A program made the position numbers and the translations under genes. From positions 492,501 to 556,500 of the forward strand of contig JARFJB010000931.1 of NCBI GenBank assembly GCA_036346205.1: a stretch of DNA of 64,000 nucleotides, given 5' to 3'. Below the pieces are notes generated by a model. That model worked only from the letters and a program-made list of their open reading frames with translations. It did no database searches and was not told the DNA's origin. Of the stretch, positions 10,972 to 20,997 are shown one piece after another. Within the stretch, counting starts at the first letter, position 1. Each line of letters starts with the position of its first letter. The stretch comes from Vesta saturnalis (Eukaryota; Arthropoda; Insecta; Coleoptera; Lampyridae).

Positions 10972-12583
10972 CTAGGCGGGGATAAATGATATTGCTCAAA
11001 GCATCCCTTTTCAATGCACATTGTCTTTTTACATATTTTGCACGACCACCTAGCTTTCATATGACAAACACAACACTTCAATTGCCTGTCTAATTTTTCT
11101 GGAAAGTGATATCCTTCACTAATGTCTATCGAACTTTGAGGATTTCTGCGTCTATTAGCTTTTACAGACACTTTATCCTTGAAATAGCTTCTCACAATAT
11201 GACGGCGAAAATCTAATTGAGGTAATTTTTCATTTGCTGTCATTTGGTGCAGTTTCCATGCATTGGTAACGGTCATATCCAGCATATATGTTAGTAACAC
11301 CCACCACCATTTTTTCCCCCTGTAGAGGTTCAATAAAGTCGTGGTTTGTAAGAATAGTACATACATTATTGTCTTTCCATCTAACACATAATATTTTATT
11401 TGTCACATCAAACTTGTAGTCATAAGTTCCCCTTTCCATTTTCTTCATCTCTTTAGATTTCATAACGGAGCACTGTTGAATTCTGTTTTCCCAAACGGTG
11501 CCTGTTGCCCTTATTTTCTTATTTGCCAAAAAAACCATCAGCGAGTATGTTGTAAAATAGTTATCAAAATATTCTGCGTGGTTTGAAGGATTCGGTATAT
11601 GCTCTAACAAATCAAGTACTACTCGCGCACCTACTGGTATATTGCTTTGTTGCTTTGTTTCTGTTGTTGGTTTGCCGCAATACACATCAAAAGCATAACA
11701 AAATCCGGTAGAGCTGCTTATCACCCAATTCTTATAACCGAATCTCACTGGTTTACCTTTTATAAACTGCTTTGATGAATGTCGGCCAAAATATTTGACC
11801 ATAGATTCATCTATTGAGAGATCTTTGTGAAAAAAGCCCCACTGGCAAAATTGTTTGATAAGCATATCCATAAGTGGCCTAACTGTATACATTCTATCAC
11901 GCGAATTTGCAATTCCGGTATTGTCAGCAAGATGTAAGAATTTCTTTATTTCAAGGTAGCGGTCTCTTGGCTAGGCCTAGGTCTTCGTCTAAAGACCAAT
12001 ACATCCTCTCTTGTGACAGTGTATGATATCCTGTCAACATCAAAATTGCAATAAATCTCCTCAATTCTGTATCGGTGATAGAAAACGTATGGTTATTCTT
12101 TTGCCGAGCATATATAATAGATTGCCCACATATATACTTTATAATATCATCCGTTAACAGTTTTTCAAAAATCTTGCGAGGTGATAAGTTTTGTAAATCA
12201 ATTTTTACACCTTCGAATTCAGTGGTAAAACAATTATCATTGGTTCCAAATTTGTTACACTTTGGATGTCTTTTCGACCACTTTGGAATTTTAAAGCCTC
12301 CATATGAAGGTGAATCACTGACACCGGGTTTTTCTGATGGTCTTGAATTTTCTTTATCTTCTTCATGCTCATGCTCACTAGCAATTTCAACAGAACCAGG
12401 AATATCAACTGGAATGTCATCAACATCAAGTAAAATATCATCATCAAATTCTTCTGAATCTGTTAACTCGTCTACGGGTGGTGGTAAAATGCAAATCTCC
12501 AAATCTTCATCTTCATTAGATTCTTGACTAATAATATCTTCTACACCGTACTCTCTTCTTCCATAGAAAGTCTTTGGATCCAT
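10959..12583 (-). pseudogene. piggyBac transposase (PGBD4-like), three frames
   Basis: The start MDPKTFYGRREYGVED at 12583 is followed by an acidic region rich in Asp/Glu/Ser (to about 12370). The DDE_Tnp_1_7 domain opens with KCNKFGTNDNCFTTEFEG. The catalytic region reads DLSIDESMVKYFGRHSSKQF (first Asp) and NHAEYFDNYFTTYSLMVFLA (second Asp). The C-terminus is a Cys-rich finger, CCVCHMKARWSCKICKKTMC to CFEQYH. Two frameshifts break it, one between 11892 and 11960 and one between about 11230 and 11300. All catalytic blocks are otherwise preserved, so the lesion count is low and the copy may be fairly young. Some shifts could be sequencing indels. Confidence 0.92.
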
Positions 12584-12622
12584 ACTTATTAGTAACAACT
12601 GTAACACGTAGAAAAATTAAAT

Positions 12623-12635
12623 TATAGTAAATTTG
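12623..12635. repeat. 13-bp direct repeat flanking the Penelope pair (left)
   Basis: TATAGTAAATTTG occurs here and again at 18181-18193. It is read as the target-site duplication. A 28-bp extra segment (12636-12663) separates it from the inverted-repeat arm on this side only; short one-sided extensions are a known feature of Penelope-like insertions. Confidence 0.7.
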
Positions 12636-12726
12636 AAAATGTAAACTTTCACCATTAACACTCATAATAAAATACTTATCTTTTTGGGATTTTTTAATGG
12701 TGTACTTTAAATTATACAATCTAAAC

Positions 12727-12758
12727 GTTTCGATAACACTTACAGTTATCTTCGTCAG
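12727..12758 (-). ncRNA. Hammerhead-like ribozyme core, copy A
   Basis: On the minus strand the sequence reads CTGACGA, then stem II GATAAC...GTTATC, then GAAAC. This matches the CUGANGA / GAAA conserved core of hammerhead ribozymes closed by a 6-bp stem II. Hammerhead motifs are known in the terminal repeats of Penelope-like elements. I could not place the cleavage site or stems I and III confidently. Confidence 0.55.
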
Positions 12759-13286
12759 TAGCAATGTATGTTAAAAATTGTTAAAGATGTAGTAAACAAT
12801 TTTGTCAAATTTGAAAAATTCAAACATAAACATAAGCCTGCTATTGATATAACAGTTTGAGAAACGTATAAGCCAACTATAAAATTGTAGTAAAGAATAA
12901 CTAGGTCATTAAAATTAAATATTGTTAAACTGTCTTAAAGATGACAAACCAGAACACTCTCTACGACGAAAGCTAACAATGAAATTTGCCAGCCAAAAAC
13001 ACATTTAACAAAATTTAATTGAGTTATGATGTAAGTGTAAAGTTGTGAAAAACTTCAATTTTAAAATGATAGAAGCATTCACAAATCCAAACATTACATC
13101 AAAAATAACCCAGTTAAATCTAACAAAGAGATATCTTTATCAATAATTGGAAGTGTTATTAACAATGAAAAGCACAATGCAGAACGTTCTTTGTAATTTT
13201 AATTTCAGTTTAATTTCAACTACTTATGTTAAATTATAGTGCTGTGGAAATTTAACATATAATTGATAAAGCATTTGCTTCAAGGT

Positions 13287-15540
13287 CTAGGAAAAACACA
13301 GCAAAAACCTAGACATACCAAAAGCTGAAAACAAATTAAAATCAAGGCGTATCATTATGCTCTTTTTAATTATAAGATGCCAAAACCTATTTAAACGGAG
13401 ATTTTCTTCTTGTCTATTAAAATTATTCGGGTGTTTATATATTTCAATAGCTTCACGTTGTAAACGAACATAATAATGGGTTTGTCTTGACAATATTTTC
13501 ATATCGTCAAATTGAATGTCATGATTTAAATTATTCAGGGCATGGTCAGCCACAGCAGACCTCTCTGGTTGACCCAATCTACAAAATCTCATATGTTCTT
13601 TGCGTCTTGTATCAAAGCTACGTTTTGTGGTGCCGATGTATACTTTTCCACATGAACAAGATAACTTATACACTCCGGAAGATGATAAAGGGTTTGACAC
13701 ATCTTTAGGTGATCTTAAATGTTCTTTAATTTTTCTTGTAGGTTTAAAATAGTCCTAATGCCATATTTGATTAGGATTTTTCAATTCTATTTGTAACATT
13801 AGCTATAAAAGGAAGAAAAGCAGTACCAACATTATGAACTGGTTTTCTTTAAGGTTACCCTAGAAGGTGTAATAACATTATTAATATCTGTAAGTGAATA
13901 TCCATTATCTTGTAAGGATTTTCTTAAATATTTATATTCATCATTCAAAATTCAGGGTCACAAATTCGTTTTGCTCGATCTACTAAAGATTTAATTACAC
14001 TAATTTTTGACGTGGATGGTGGTTGGATAATTTATGAAGGTATCTATCAGTGTGTCGGCTTTCTGTAAACCTTAAAAGATAGTGAATTATTATTTTTAGA
14101 TATTAATATGTCAAGAAATGGTAAACTTCCATTAGTTTCTTTTCCATGGTAAACTGAATACTAGGATGTATACCATTTATAAAACCAAAACTCATGCAGT
14201 GCTTCTTCTCCATGTCTCCAAATAACAAATGTGTCATCTACATATCTATACCAAACTGAAGGTTTTTAGGTGTATTTTGTAACGTTAATGTTTCAAATTT
14301 TTCCATATAAAATTAGCTATAACAGGACTAAGGGGACTACCCATTGCTACACCTTCAATCTGTTCATAAAATTTACTATTCCACTGAAAATAAGTTGTAG
14401 TAAGACAGTGCTGAAAAAGAATGGTTATGTCCTTTGGAAAAGATGATCTATGTATTCAATAGTTTCTTTTAGAGGTACTTTTGTAAAAGTGAAATAACAT
14501 CAAAACTAACCATTATGTCACCCTCTTCAATTTTGAAACTATGCATTTTTCAACAAAGTCGGCAGAATTTTAATGTAATGGGGTGTTTTTCCTATATGAG
14601 GTTGTAATAACAATGTAAGATGTTTTGCAAGGTGATATGTAGGAGAACCAATTGCACTAACAATAGCCTTAAAGGAATATTAGGTTTATGAATTTTGGTA
14701 AACCATATAGTTTTGGTGAAATAGCTTCAGAGTTAGATAGTTTCTTCTTTATTTCTTCAGGAATAGATGATAATTTAATCAGCTCTTTAGTTTTAAAAGA
14801 AACTTTTTGTTGGATCTTTTGGTATTTCACGATAAGTTTCTGGTCCCAACAATTGTTCTATCTTAGTGTTATAATCGTTCATATTTAATATAACAGTTGC
14901 ATTACCTTTATCTGATTTTAATATTATAATACTTTCATTGCGTTTAAGATCAAGTAGAGCATGTCGTTGACGAAAGGATAAGTTGCTCTTTGGAGGTTTT
15001 GTTTTACGTAATATGTTAACGGTGTTATATCTAACTTCATTAGCAGCATCAAAGGTAATAATCTAATGGAGTTTTCGATGTTGGAAATTATATCTTCAAA
15101 AGGTATTACTCTTGGTGTTATCGCAAAATTTCCTCCTTTAGAAAGCGCTTGAATAGCATAATCTGAAACAACATTATCAGAAAGGTTTATAACTGTTTTT
15201 CTACAATCAATAGATGGTCTATTATTTTGTTGTTTGTATAATTTATTAAATTTTTCTTTTTGACGTTGACATGAGATGTCAAAATTTATTTCCATAGATT
15301 TAAACGTTATAGAATCAATTTTATCCCAATCTTCTTTATTCAAAATAGATGAAATTTCTAAATGTGAATATAAAAGATTTTTATCGGTGTTATCCAGTAA
15401 CTTCCTAGTAATATGTATTTGATTACGTAGAAGAGCATTTTCAGTTCTTCTGTAAATATTATTCGCTTGCTTGTTATTAAAATTTCTTTTAATATAGATA
15501 AACTTTGGGATAATCTTTTGGTCTCGGCATCGTAATAAAA
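13287..15540 (-). pseudogene. Penelope-like element copy A: RT plus GIY-YIG endonuclease
   Basis: The N-terminal part (15343-14924) has SKGGNFAITPRVIPFEDIIS, typical of Penelope proteins. The RT region carries the YVDD catalytic box in KPSVWYRYVDDTFVIW (near 14235) and GVAMGSPLSPVIANF (near 14330). The C-terminal GIY-YIG nuclease is SSGVYKLSCSCGKVYIGTTK then SFDTRRKEHMRF at 13700-13600. Several single-base indels and stops break the frame. The 5' end is truncated at about 15540, so the start is missing. Confidence 0.88.
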
Positions 15541-15559
15541 AAGTGAGTGACGATAATAA

Positions 15560-17560
15560 ATGTCAACGTCAAAAAGAAAAACTTAATAAATTATACAAAC
15601 AACAAAATAATAGACCATCTATTGATTGTAGAAAAACAGTTATAAACCTTTCTGATAATGTTGTTTCAGATTATGCTATTCAAGCGCTTTCTAAAGGAGG
15701 AAATTTTGCGATAACACCAAGAGTAATACCTTTTGAAGATATAATTTCCAACATCGAAAACTCCATTAGATTATTACCTTTTGATGCTGCTAATGAAGTT
15801 AGATATAACACCGTTAACATATTACGTAAAACAAAACCTCCAAAGAGCAACTTATCCTTTCGTCAACTACATGCTTACTTGATCTTAAACGCAATGAAAG
15901 TATTATAATATTAAAATCAGATAAAGGTAATGCAACTGTTATATTAAATATGAACGATTATAACACTAAGATAGAACAATTGTTGGGACCAGAAACTTAT
16001 CGTGAAATACCAAAAGATCCAACAAAAAAGTTTCTTTTAAAAACTAAAGAGCTGATTAAATTATCATCTATTCCTGAAGAAATAAAGAAGAAACTATCTA
16101 ACTCTGAAGCTATTTCACCAAAACTATATGGTTTACCAAAATTCATAAACCTAATATTCCTTTAAGGCCTATTGTTAGTGCAATTGGTTCTCCTACATAT
16201 CACCTTGCAAAACATCTTACATTGTTATTACAACCTCATATAGGAAAAACACCCCATTACATTAAAAATTCTGCCGACTTTGTTGAAAAATGCATAGTTT
16301 CAAAATTGAAGAGGGTGACATAATGGTTAGTTTTGATGTTATTTCACTTTTACAAAAGTACCTCTAAAAGAAACTATTGAATACATAGATCATCTTTTTC
16401 CAAAGGACATAACCATTCTTTTTCAGCACTGTCTTACTACAACTTATTTTCAGTGGAATAGTAAATTTTATGAACAGATTGAAGGTGTAGCAATGGGTAG
16501 TCCCCTTAGTCCTGTTATAGCTAATTTTTATATGGCAAAATTTGAAACATTAACGTTACAAAATACACCTAAAAAACCTTCAGTTTGGTATAGATATGTA
16601 GATGACACATTTGTTATTTGGAGACATGGAGAAGAAGCACTGCATGAGTTTTGGTTTTTATAAATGGTATACATCCTAGTATTCAGTTTACCATGGAAAA
16701 AGAAACTAATGGAAGTTTACCATTTCTTGACATATTAATATCTAAAATAATAATTCACTATCTTTTAAGGTTTACAGAAAGCCGACACACACTGATAGAT
16801 ACCTTCATAAATTATCCAACCACCATCCACGTCAAAAATTAGTGTAATTAAATCTTTAGTAGATCGAGTAAAACGAATTTGTGACCCTGAATTTTTGGAT
16901 GATGAATATAAATATTTAAGAAAATCCTTACGAGATAATGGATATTCACTTACAGATATTAATAATGTTATTACACCTTCTAGGCGTAACCTTAAAGAAA
17001 AACTAGTTCTTAATGTTGGTACTGCTTTTCTTCCTTTTATAGCTAATGTTACAAATAGAATTGAAAAAATCCTAATCAAATATGGCATTAGGACTATTTT
17101 TAAACCTACAAGAAAAATTAAAGAACATTTGAGATCACCTAAAGATGTACCAAACCCTTTATCATCTTCCGGAGTGTATAAGTTATCTTGTTCATGTGGA
17201 AAAGTATACATCGGGACCACAAAACGTAGCTTTGATACAAGACGCAAAGAACATATGAGATTTTGTAGATTGGGTCAACCAGAGAGGTCTGCTGTGGCTG
17301 ACCATGCCCTGAATAATCTAAATCATGACATTCAATTTGACAATATGAAAATATTGTCAAGACAAACCCATTATTATGTTCGTTTGCAACGTGAAGCTAT
17401 TGAAATATATAAACACCCGAATAATTTTAATAGACAAGAAGAAAATCTCCGTTTAAATAGGTTTTGGCATCTTATAATTAAAAAGAGCATAATGATACGC
17501 CTTGATTTTAATTTGTTTTCAGCTTTTGGTATGTCTAGGTTTTTGCTGTGTTTTTCCTAG
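15560..17560 (+). pseudogene. Penelope-like element copy B: RT plus GIY-YIG endonuclease
   Basis: This has the same protein order as copy A. SKGGNFAITPRVIPFEDIIS is near 15690 and KSDKGNATVILNMNDYNTKI at about 15920-15975. GVAMGSPLSPVIANF is near 16490 and YRYVDDTFVIW near 16595. The longest open segment is 16895-17560, covering the RT C-terminus and the whole GIY-YIG domain (VYKLSCSCGKVYIGT). It is truncated about 270 bp further in than copy A at its 5' end. Frameshifts near 15860-15950, 16165 and 16330 separate the parts. The GIY-YIG nuclease nicks DNA for target-primed integration in this class. Confidence 0.9.
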
Positions 17561-18088
17561 ACCTTGAAGCAAATGCTTTATCAATTATATGTTAAATTTC
17601 CACAGCACTATAATTTAACATAAGTAGTTGAAATTAAATTGAAATAAAAATTACAAAGAACGTTCTGCATTGTGCTTTTCATTGTTAATAACACTTCCAA
17701 TTATTGATAAAGATATCTCTTTGTTAGATTTAACTGGGTTATTTTTGATGTAATGTTTGGATTTGTGAATGCTTCTATCATTTTAAAATTGAAGTTTTTC
17801 ACAACTTTACACTTACATCATAACTCAATTAAATTTTGTTAAATGTGTTTTTGGCTGGCAAATTTCATTGTTAGCTTTCGTCGTAGAGAGTGTTCTGGTT
17901 TGTCATCTTTAAGACAGTTTAACAATATTTAATTTTAATGACCTAGTTATTCTTTACTACAATTTTATAGTTGGCTTATACGTTTCTCAAACTGTTATAT
18001 TAATAGCAGGCTTATGTTTATGTTTGAATTTTTCAAATTTGACAAAATTGTTTACTACATCTTTAACAATTTTTAACATACATTGCTA

Positions 18089-18120
18089 CTGACGAAGATA
18101 ACTGTAAGTGTTATCGAAAC
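18089..18120 (+). ncRNA. Hammerhead-like ribozyme core, copy B
   Basis: CTGACGA (18089-18095), stem II GATAAC (18097-18102) with GTTATC (18110-18115), then GAAAC (18116-18120). It is identical in layout to the copy A motif and lies about 65 bp inside the 3' end of copy B. The core is clear; the full fold and activity are not shown. Confidence 0.55.
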
Positions 18121-18180
18121 GTTTAGATTGTATAATTTAAAGTACACCATTAAAAAATCCCAAAAAGATAAGTATTTTAT

Positions 18181-18193
18181 TATAGTAAATTTG
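18181..18193. repeat. 13-bp direct repeat flanking the Penelope pair (right)
   Basis: TATAGTAAATTTG matches 12623-12635 exactly. It overlaps the last bases of the right palindrome arm by 3 bp, so the duplication could be 10-13 bp. Confidence 0.7.
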
Positions 18194-18443
18194 TTTATAC
18201 TTAGGGTATTTGTATTATTGTTTATCAATATTATTTATGAATAAAAAAATAACACAACAATTATTTATACAATATAATTATAATAAACAGTTTCTGGAGC
18301 CGTTAGAAAAATAAACGATGTGATTTCGTCAGCTGCAAGATCAGTACTAAAGAGGTTTTGTTGGAACTAAAGTCTATAACGCATTGTCTAGCACGTGTAC
18401 ATAGAATGTAGATAAAAATATTTGTCACAGTTGCATTATTTTT

Positions 18444-18469
18444 AACGCTAGAGGCTTTTAACTAGCGTT
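18444..18469. repeat. Subterminal hairpin near piggyBac right end
   Basis: AACGCTAG (18444-18451) and CTAGCGTT (18462-18469) are perfect 8-bp arms with a 10-bp loop, about 20 bp inside the right TIR. Together with the palindrome at 10954-10971 it makes a hairpin at each end of the piggyBac. Confidence 0.7.
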
Positions 18470-18498
18470 CCCATTTGAGTACGGTCGGCGGTAATGGG

Positions 18499-18502
18499 TT
18501 AA
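18499..18502. repeat. TTAA target-site duplication (right)
   Basis: This is the second TTAA copy, directly outside the TIR GGCGGTAATGGG. It sits within the LINE endonuclease codons. Confidence 0.93.
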
Positions 18503-18716
18503 TGTAAATACCAACACCTCCACCTCTGTGTAACCTAGGTACATGACAAAAGTTGTAACCACTAATGCGTAAGCTAGATGTGTCAACATTTGCGTCCAAC
18601 CATGTTTCGCTTATTCCTAGTATATCGTAGTTGTCTTCCAGTAACAAATTTTTAATATTACCGAACTTGGGAATCAGAGAGCGGACGTTCAAATGTGCTA
18701 AATTAATGGTCATTTT
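18503..18716 (-). pseudogene. LINE AP-endonuclease N-terminus, cut off by piggyBac
   Basis: MTINLAHLNVRSLIPKFGNI is followed by YDILGISETWLDANVDTS and HRGGGVGIYI. These are the N (LN.RS), E (SETWL) and following motifs of the APE-type endonuclease of LINE ORF2. The frame ends at the TTAA and continues biologically at 10819. The start at about 18710 is plausible, but an earlier start is possible. Confidence 0.87.
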
Positions 18717-18749
18717 ACTGAAAAAGAGAAAACATATTGTTAACAAATA

Positions 18750-20990
18750 AAGTGATTAACAGCTCATGATTATTTTGATTAATGGAATGGCAACGATCTT
18801 GAAGGTGAACACAATAAAAATGTAATTTAACGAAGCGATAAATATAATCTTACAATAATACGGAGAATTATTTCTTGATATTTACAGATATTTATTTTAT
18901 TGCTAGATCAAAAAAGTAACGATTCAAAACTTTAATTGATAATTTAAATATAAAAAAAAATTACTTAAAATAACAACGATTTTCAAAAAGTTATAATAAA
19001 GGAAAATTCTTTTTCTATATTTGAGAGTAAATGTATCCTAACTTAAACTACTAAGAAAACGTAGAAATGTTAAACAATTATTATAAACGCGGGCTTCCTT
19101 CACATAACATTAGACTGCATTGATTGATAAATAAGTGCATCGACATCTTTAATACTGTCATTAGAATTAAATTTTTGCCATGTGACATTCACAGTTTTAC
19201 ACAAATAAGTGTTCAACAGATCAGTTTAATAAAATTAAAATGGAGAAATAATTATGGAAACTTTATCCTGAAAGAATTGCAATTTAATTGTAGAAGTAAT
19301 ACAACCCTAATATTTTATAAACTTTATAGTACGTTATAATTTTGTAAAACACGTTTATCGGATAATAGGTAAAATAAAGGAAATGTGTTCATATATATGG
19401 TGTAGTTAATGAAACAATTAATATTCCGACCCCTACACGTTCACAATTTTTTTACTTCTTACCAGCTAAAATAAAATATTCAAAGGAAAAATAACTTAAT
19501 TTATAATGAGATTTTTAGTAACAAAGTTTTGTCCATTCTTTACCTTATTTAAATTTTCTTGCACAATTTTATTTGTATCGCATGTTATAATAGCCAGTTC
19601 ATAAGTATGCAAATCTATGCTGGCGAATTAATATCAAACCCGGAAATTTTTTAAAGTTCGTGTTGATAGGTGATTGATCCAACCCATGAACGGGTTTCTC
19701 TTTATTCTACAAGAACGTGACGACTTTATCTTTCTGCGCAAAGTATAAAGATTGAATTAAAATAATGGCATGAAAATTTAAATTAAACGGCCATACTATA
19801 AATATATGGTATGCGTAAGGAGGTCATAAATCACAAATAAATAGATGTAACATGGTAATTATTATCGATTGCTCTTAAAGATACTTCAGACACCCCCTTT
19901 ATCTGATAACATTGGACTACCACATTCCGGAAAAGGGCGTATAGATCAGAAAATTGATACGGTTATCAACCTTGACACAAGGCAAGGTTAGGTTTTGCAT
20001 TCGTGAATTACCAAACTAATTTCGGTTATAAAACGATAACCAATTAACCTAACGATTAGTACACTTTAAAGGAATACGGAGTTTGTATGCAATAACAATT
20101 ACAATAAATGACATGTTTACCCCTAACTAAAGATTTAACTTGCTCAAATGAAATTAGTTAACCTAACACAACCTTTTTGTTGATCCTGGAAGGTCAAGCA
20201 CTGTATAATTAACACAACATGGGAAACCTAAATATAATTACAAAAACGACTCTTTTGAGATTACTAAATTATGGTTAATAAGAGCTAGAAATTTTAAGAC
20301 TTAACTTGGGGAGTATTTTTAAACATAAAGTTTTATTTTTACTTGCGTTGGTCTTTATTGTTATAAGTATAAAATTAGGTAAGCATGAAAATATAAGCTC
20401 TTCATCCTGCGAAACATAAATTAGTAAACCAAAATGTAATATTTAATGTTAATTACCCAAAAAACATATTTTCAAGAAAATTGGTTGTGCTAAAAGTCAA
20501 GGATAGACGTTCTATGACATGATTGTTCCTTATACTGCTGTGTTAAGTGAAAAAGGAGTAACTTCATCAAACACAAAACTGAGAAATCGAGGTTTGAAGT
20601 TTGAAGTGCTGGGTGTCGCACGTTTAAAAGGTGCTTGTCAAACTTTTTCGATGTTATTATTTTAAATTAATTGATGATTATATACAAGTATATAAAAGTT
20701 AAAATTCTGTTGTTTGGAAAAAAATACAGCAGTTAAAATTAAATGATAAAAAAAAGTAAAGCCCCTACTAAGGAGAAAGGGGGTAACTGAGGGATAATAA
20801 GGTATTTAAGGGTTATCTACACAGATGCAACCAAATTGCTTTGGTATTTTACACTTACCACGAACTAAAATGCTCCAATTTTTCAGCACTCTAAGAAAAG
20901 TGTAAGTTACATTTTTATAAGTGTTGAACGAAAGAACCAAAAGAGCCTACGTTCAAGAAACATTAGTATTAGTTGAACAAATTTATTTAA
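18750..20990. other. AT-rich non-coding stretch
   Basis: The first part is probably 5' UTR or flank of the LINE. I see no coding similarity, tRNA or clear repeat through to the next element. Confidence 0.5.
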
Positions 20991-20997
20991 AAATGAT

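Larger units (their letters stand above)
12636..18183. mobile_element. Head-to-head Penelope-like pair forming a giant palindrome
   Basis: Copy A (minus, 12664-15540) and copy B (plus, about 15558-18183) face each other with their 5' ends at the centre and 3' ends outward. The arms 12664-15272 and 15560-18183 are nearly identical in inverted orientation, about 2.6 kb each. The asymmetric spacer of about 287 bp holds 5' sequence that only copy A carries. Both arms end in the same AAGATAAGTATTTTATTAT boundary. The unit lies inside the piggyBac 5' region. Confidence 0.9.
10824..18498 (-). mobile_element. piggyBac-family transposon, interrupted by Penelope-like copies
   Basis: The 12-bp terminal inverted repeats are CCCATTAACGCC at 10824-10835 and GGCGGTAATGGG at 18487-18498 (one mismatch), flanked by TTAA on both sides. 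The transposase is at 10959-12583. The 5.5-kb Penelope pair inserted at about 12636, roughly 50 bp upstream of the transposase start, inside the element. Without that insertion the piggyBac would be about 2.1 kb, a normal size. Confidence 0.93.
8010..18746 (-). mobile_element. CR1/Jockey-type LINE split by a piggyBac element
   Basis: The LINE reads from about 18746 down to about 8010. Its AP-endonuclease N-terminus (18503-18716) is separated from the rest of the endonuclease and the RT (8273-10819) by the piggyBac insertion 10824-18498. Joining the flanks across one TTAA leaves the endonuclease in frame, from GGVGIYI into KSEISYVIAV. No RNase H domain is seen after the RT, which fits CR1/Jockey-group elements; the exact clade is unresolved. 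The region 8010-8272 is taken as 3' UTR and its end is approximate. Confidence 0.85.

Noticed and set aside
12075..12527. 150-codon plus-strand frame rich in Ser
   Set aside because: It is the antisense shadow of the acidic N-terminus of the piggyBac transposase on the minus strand.
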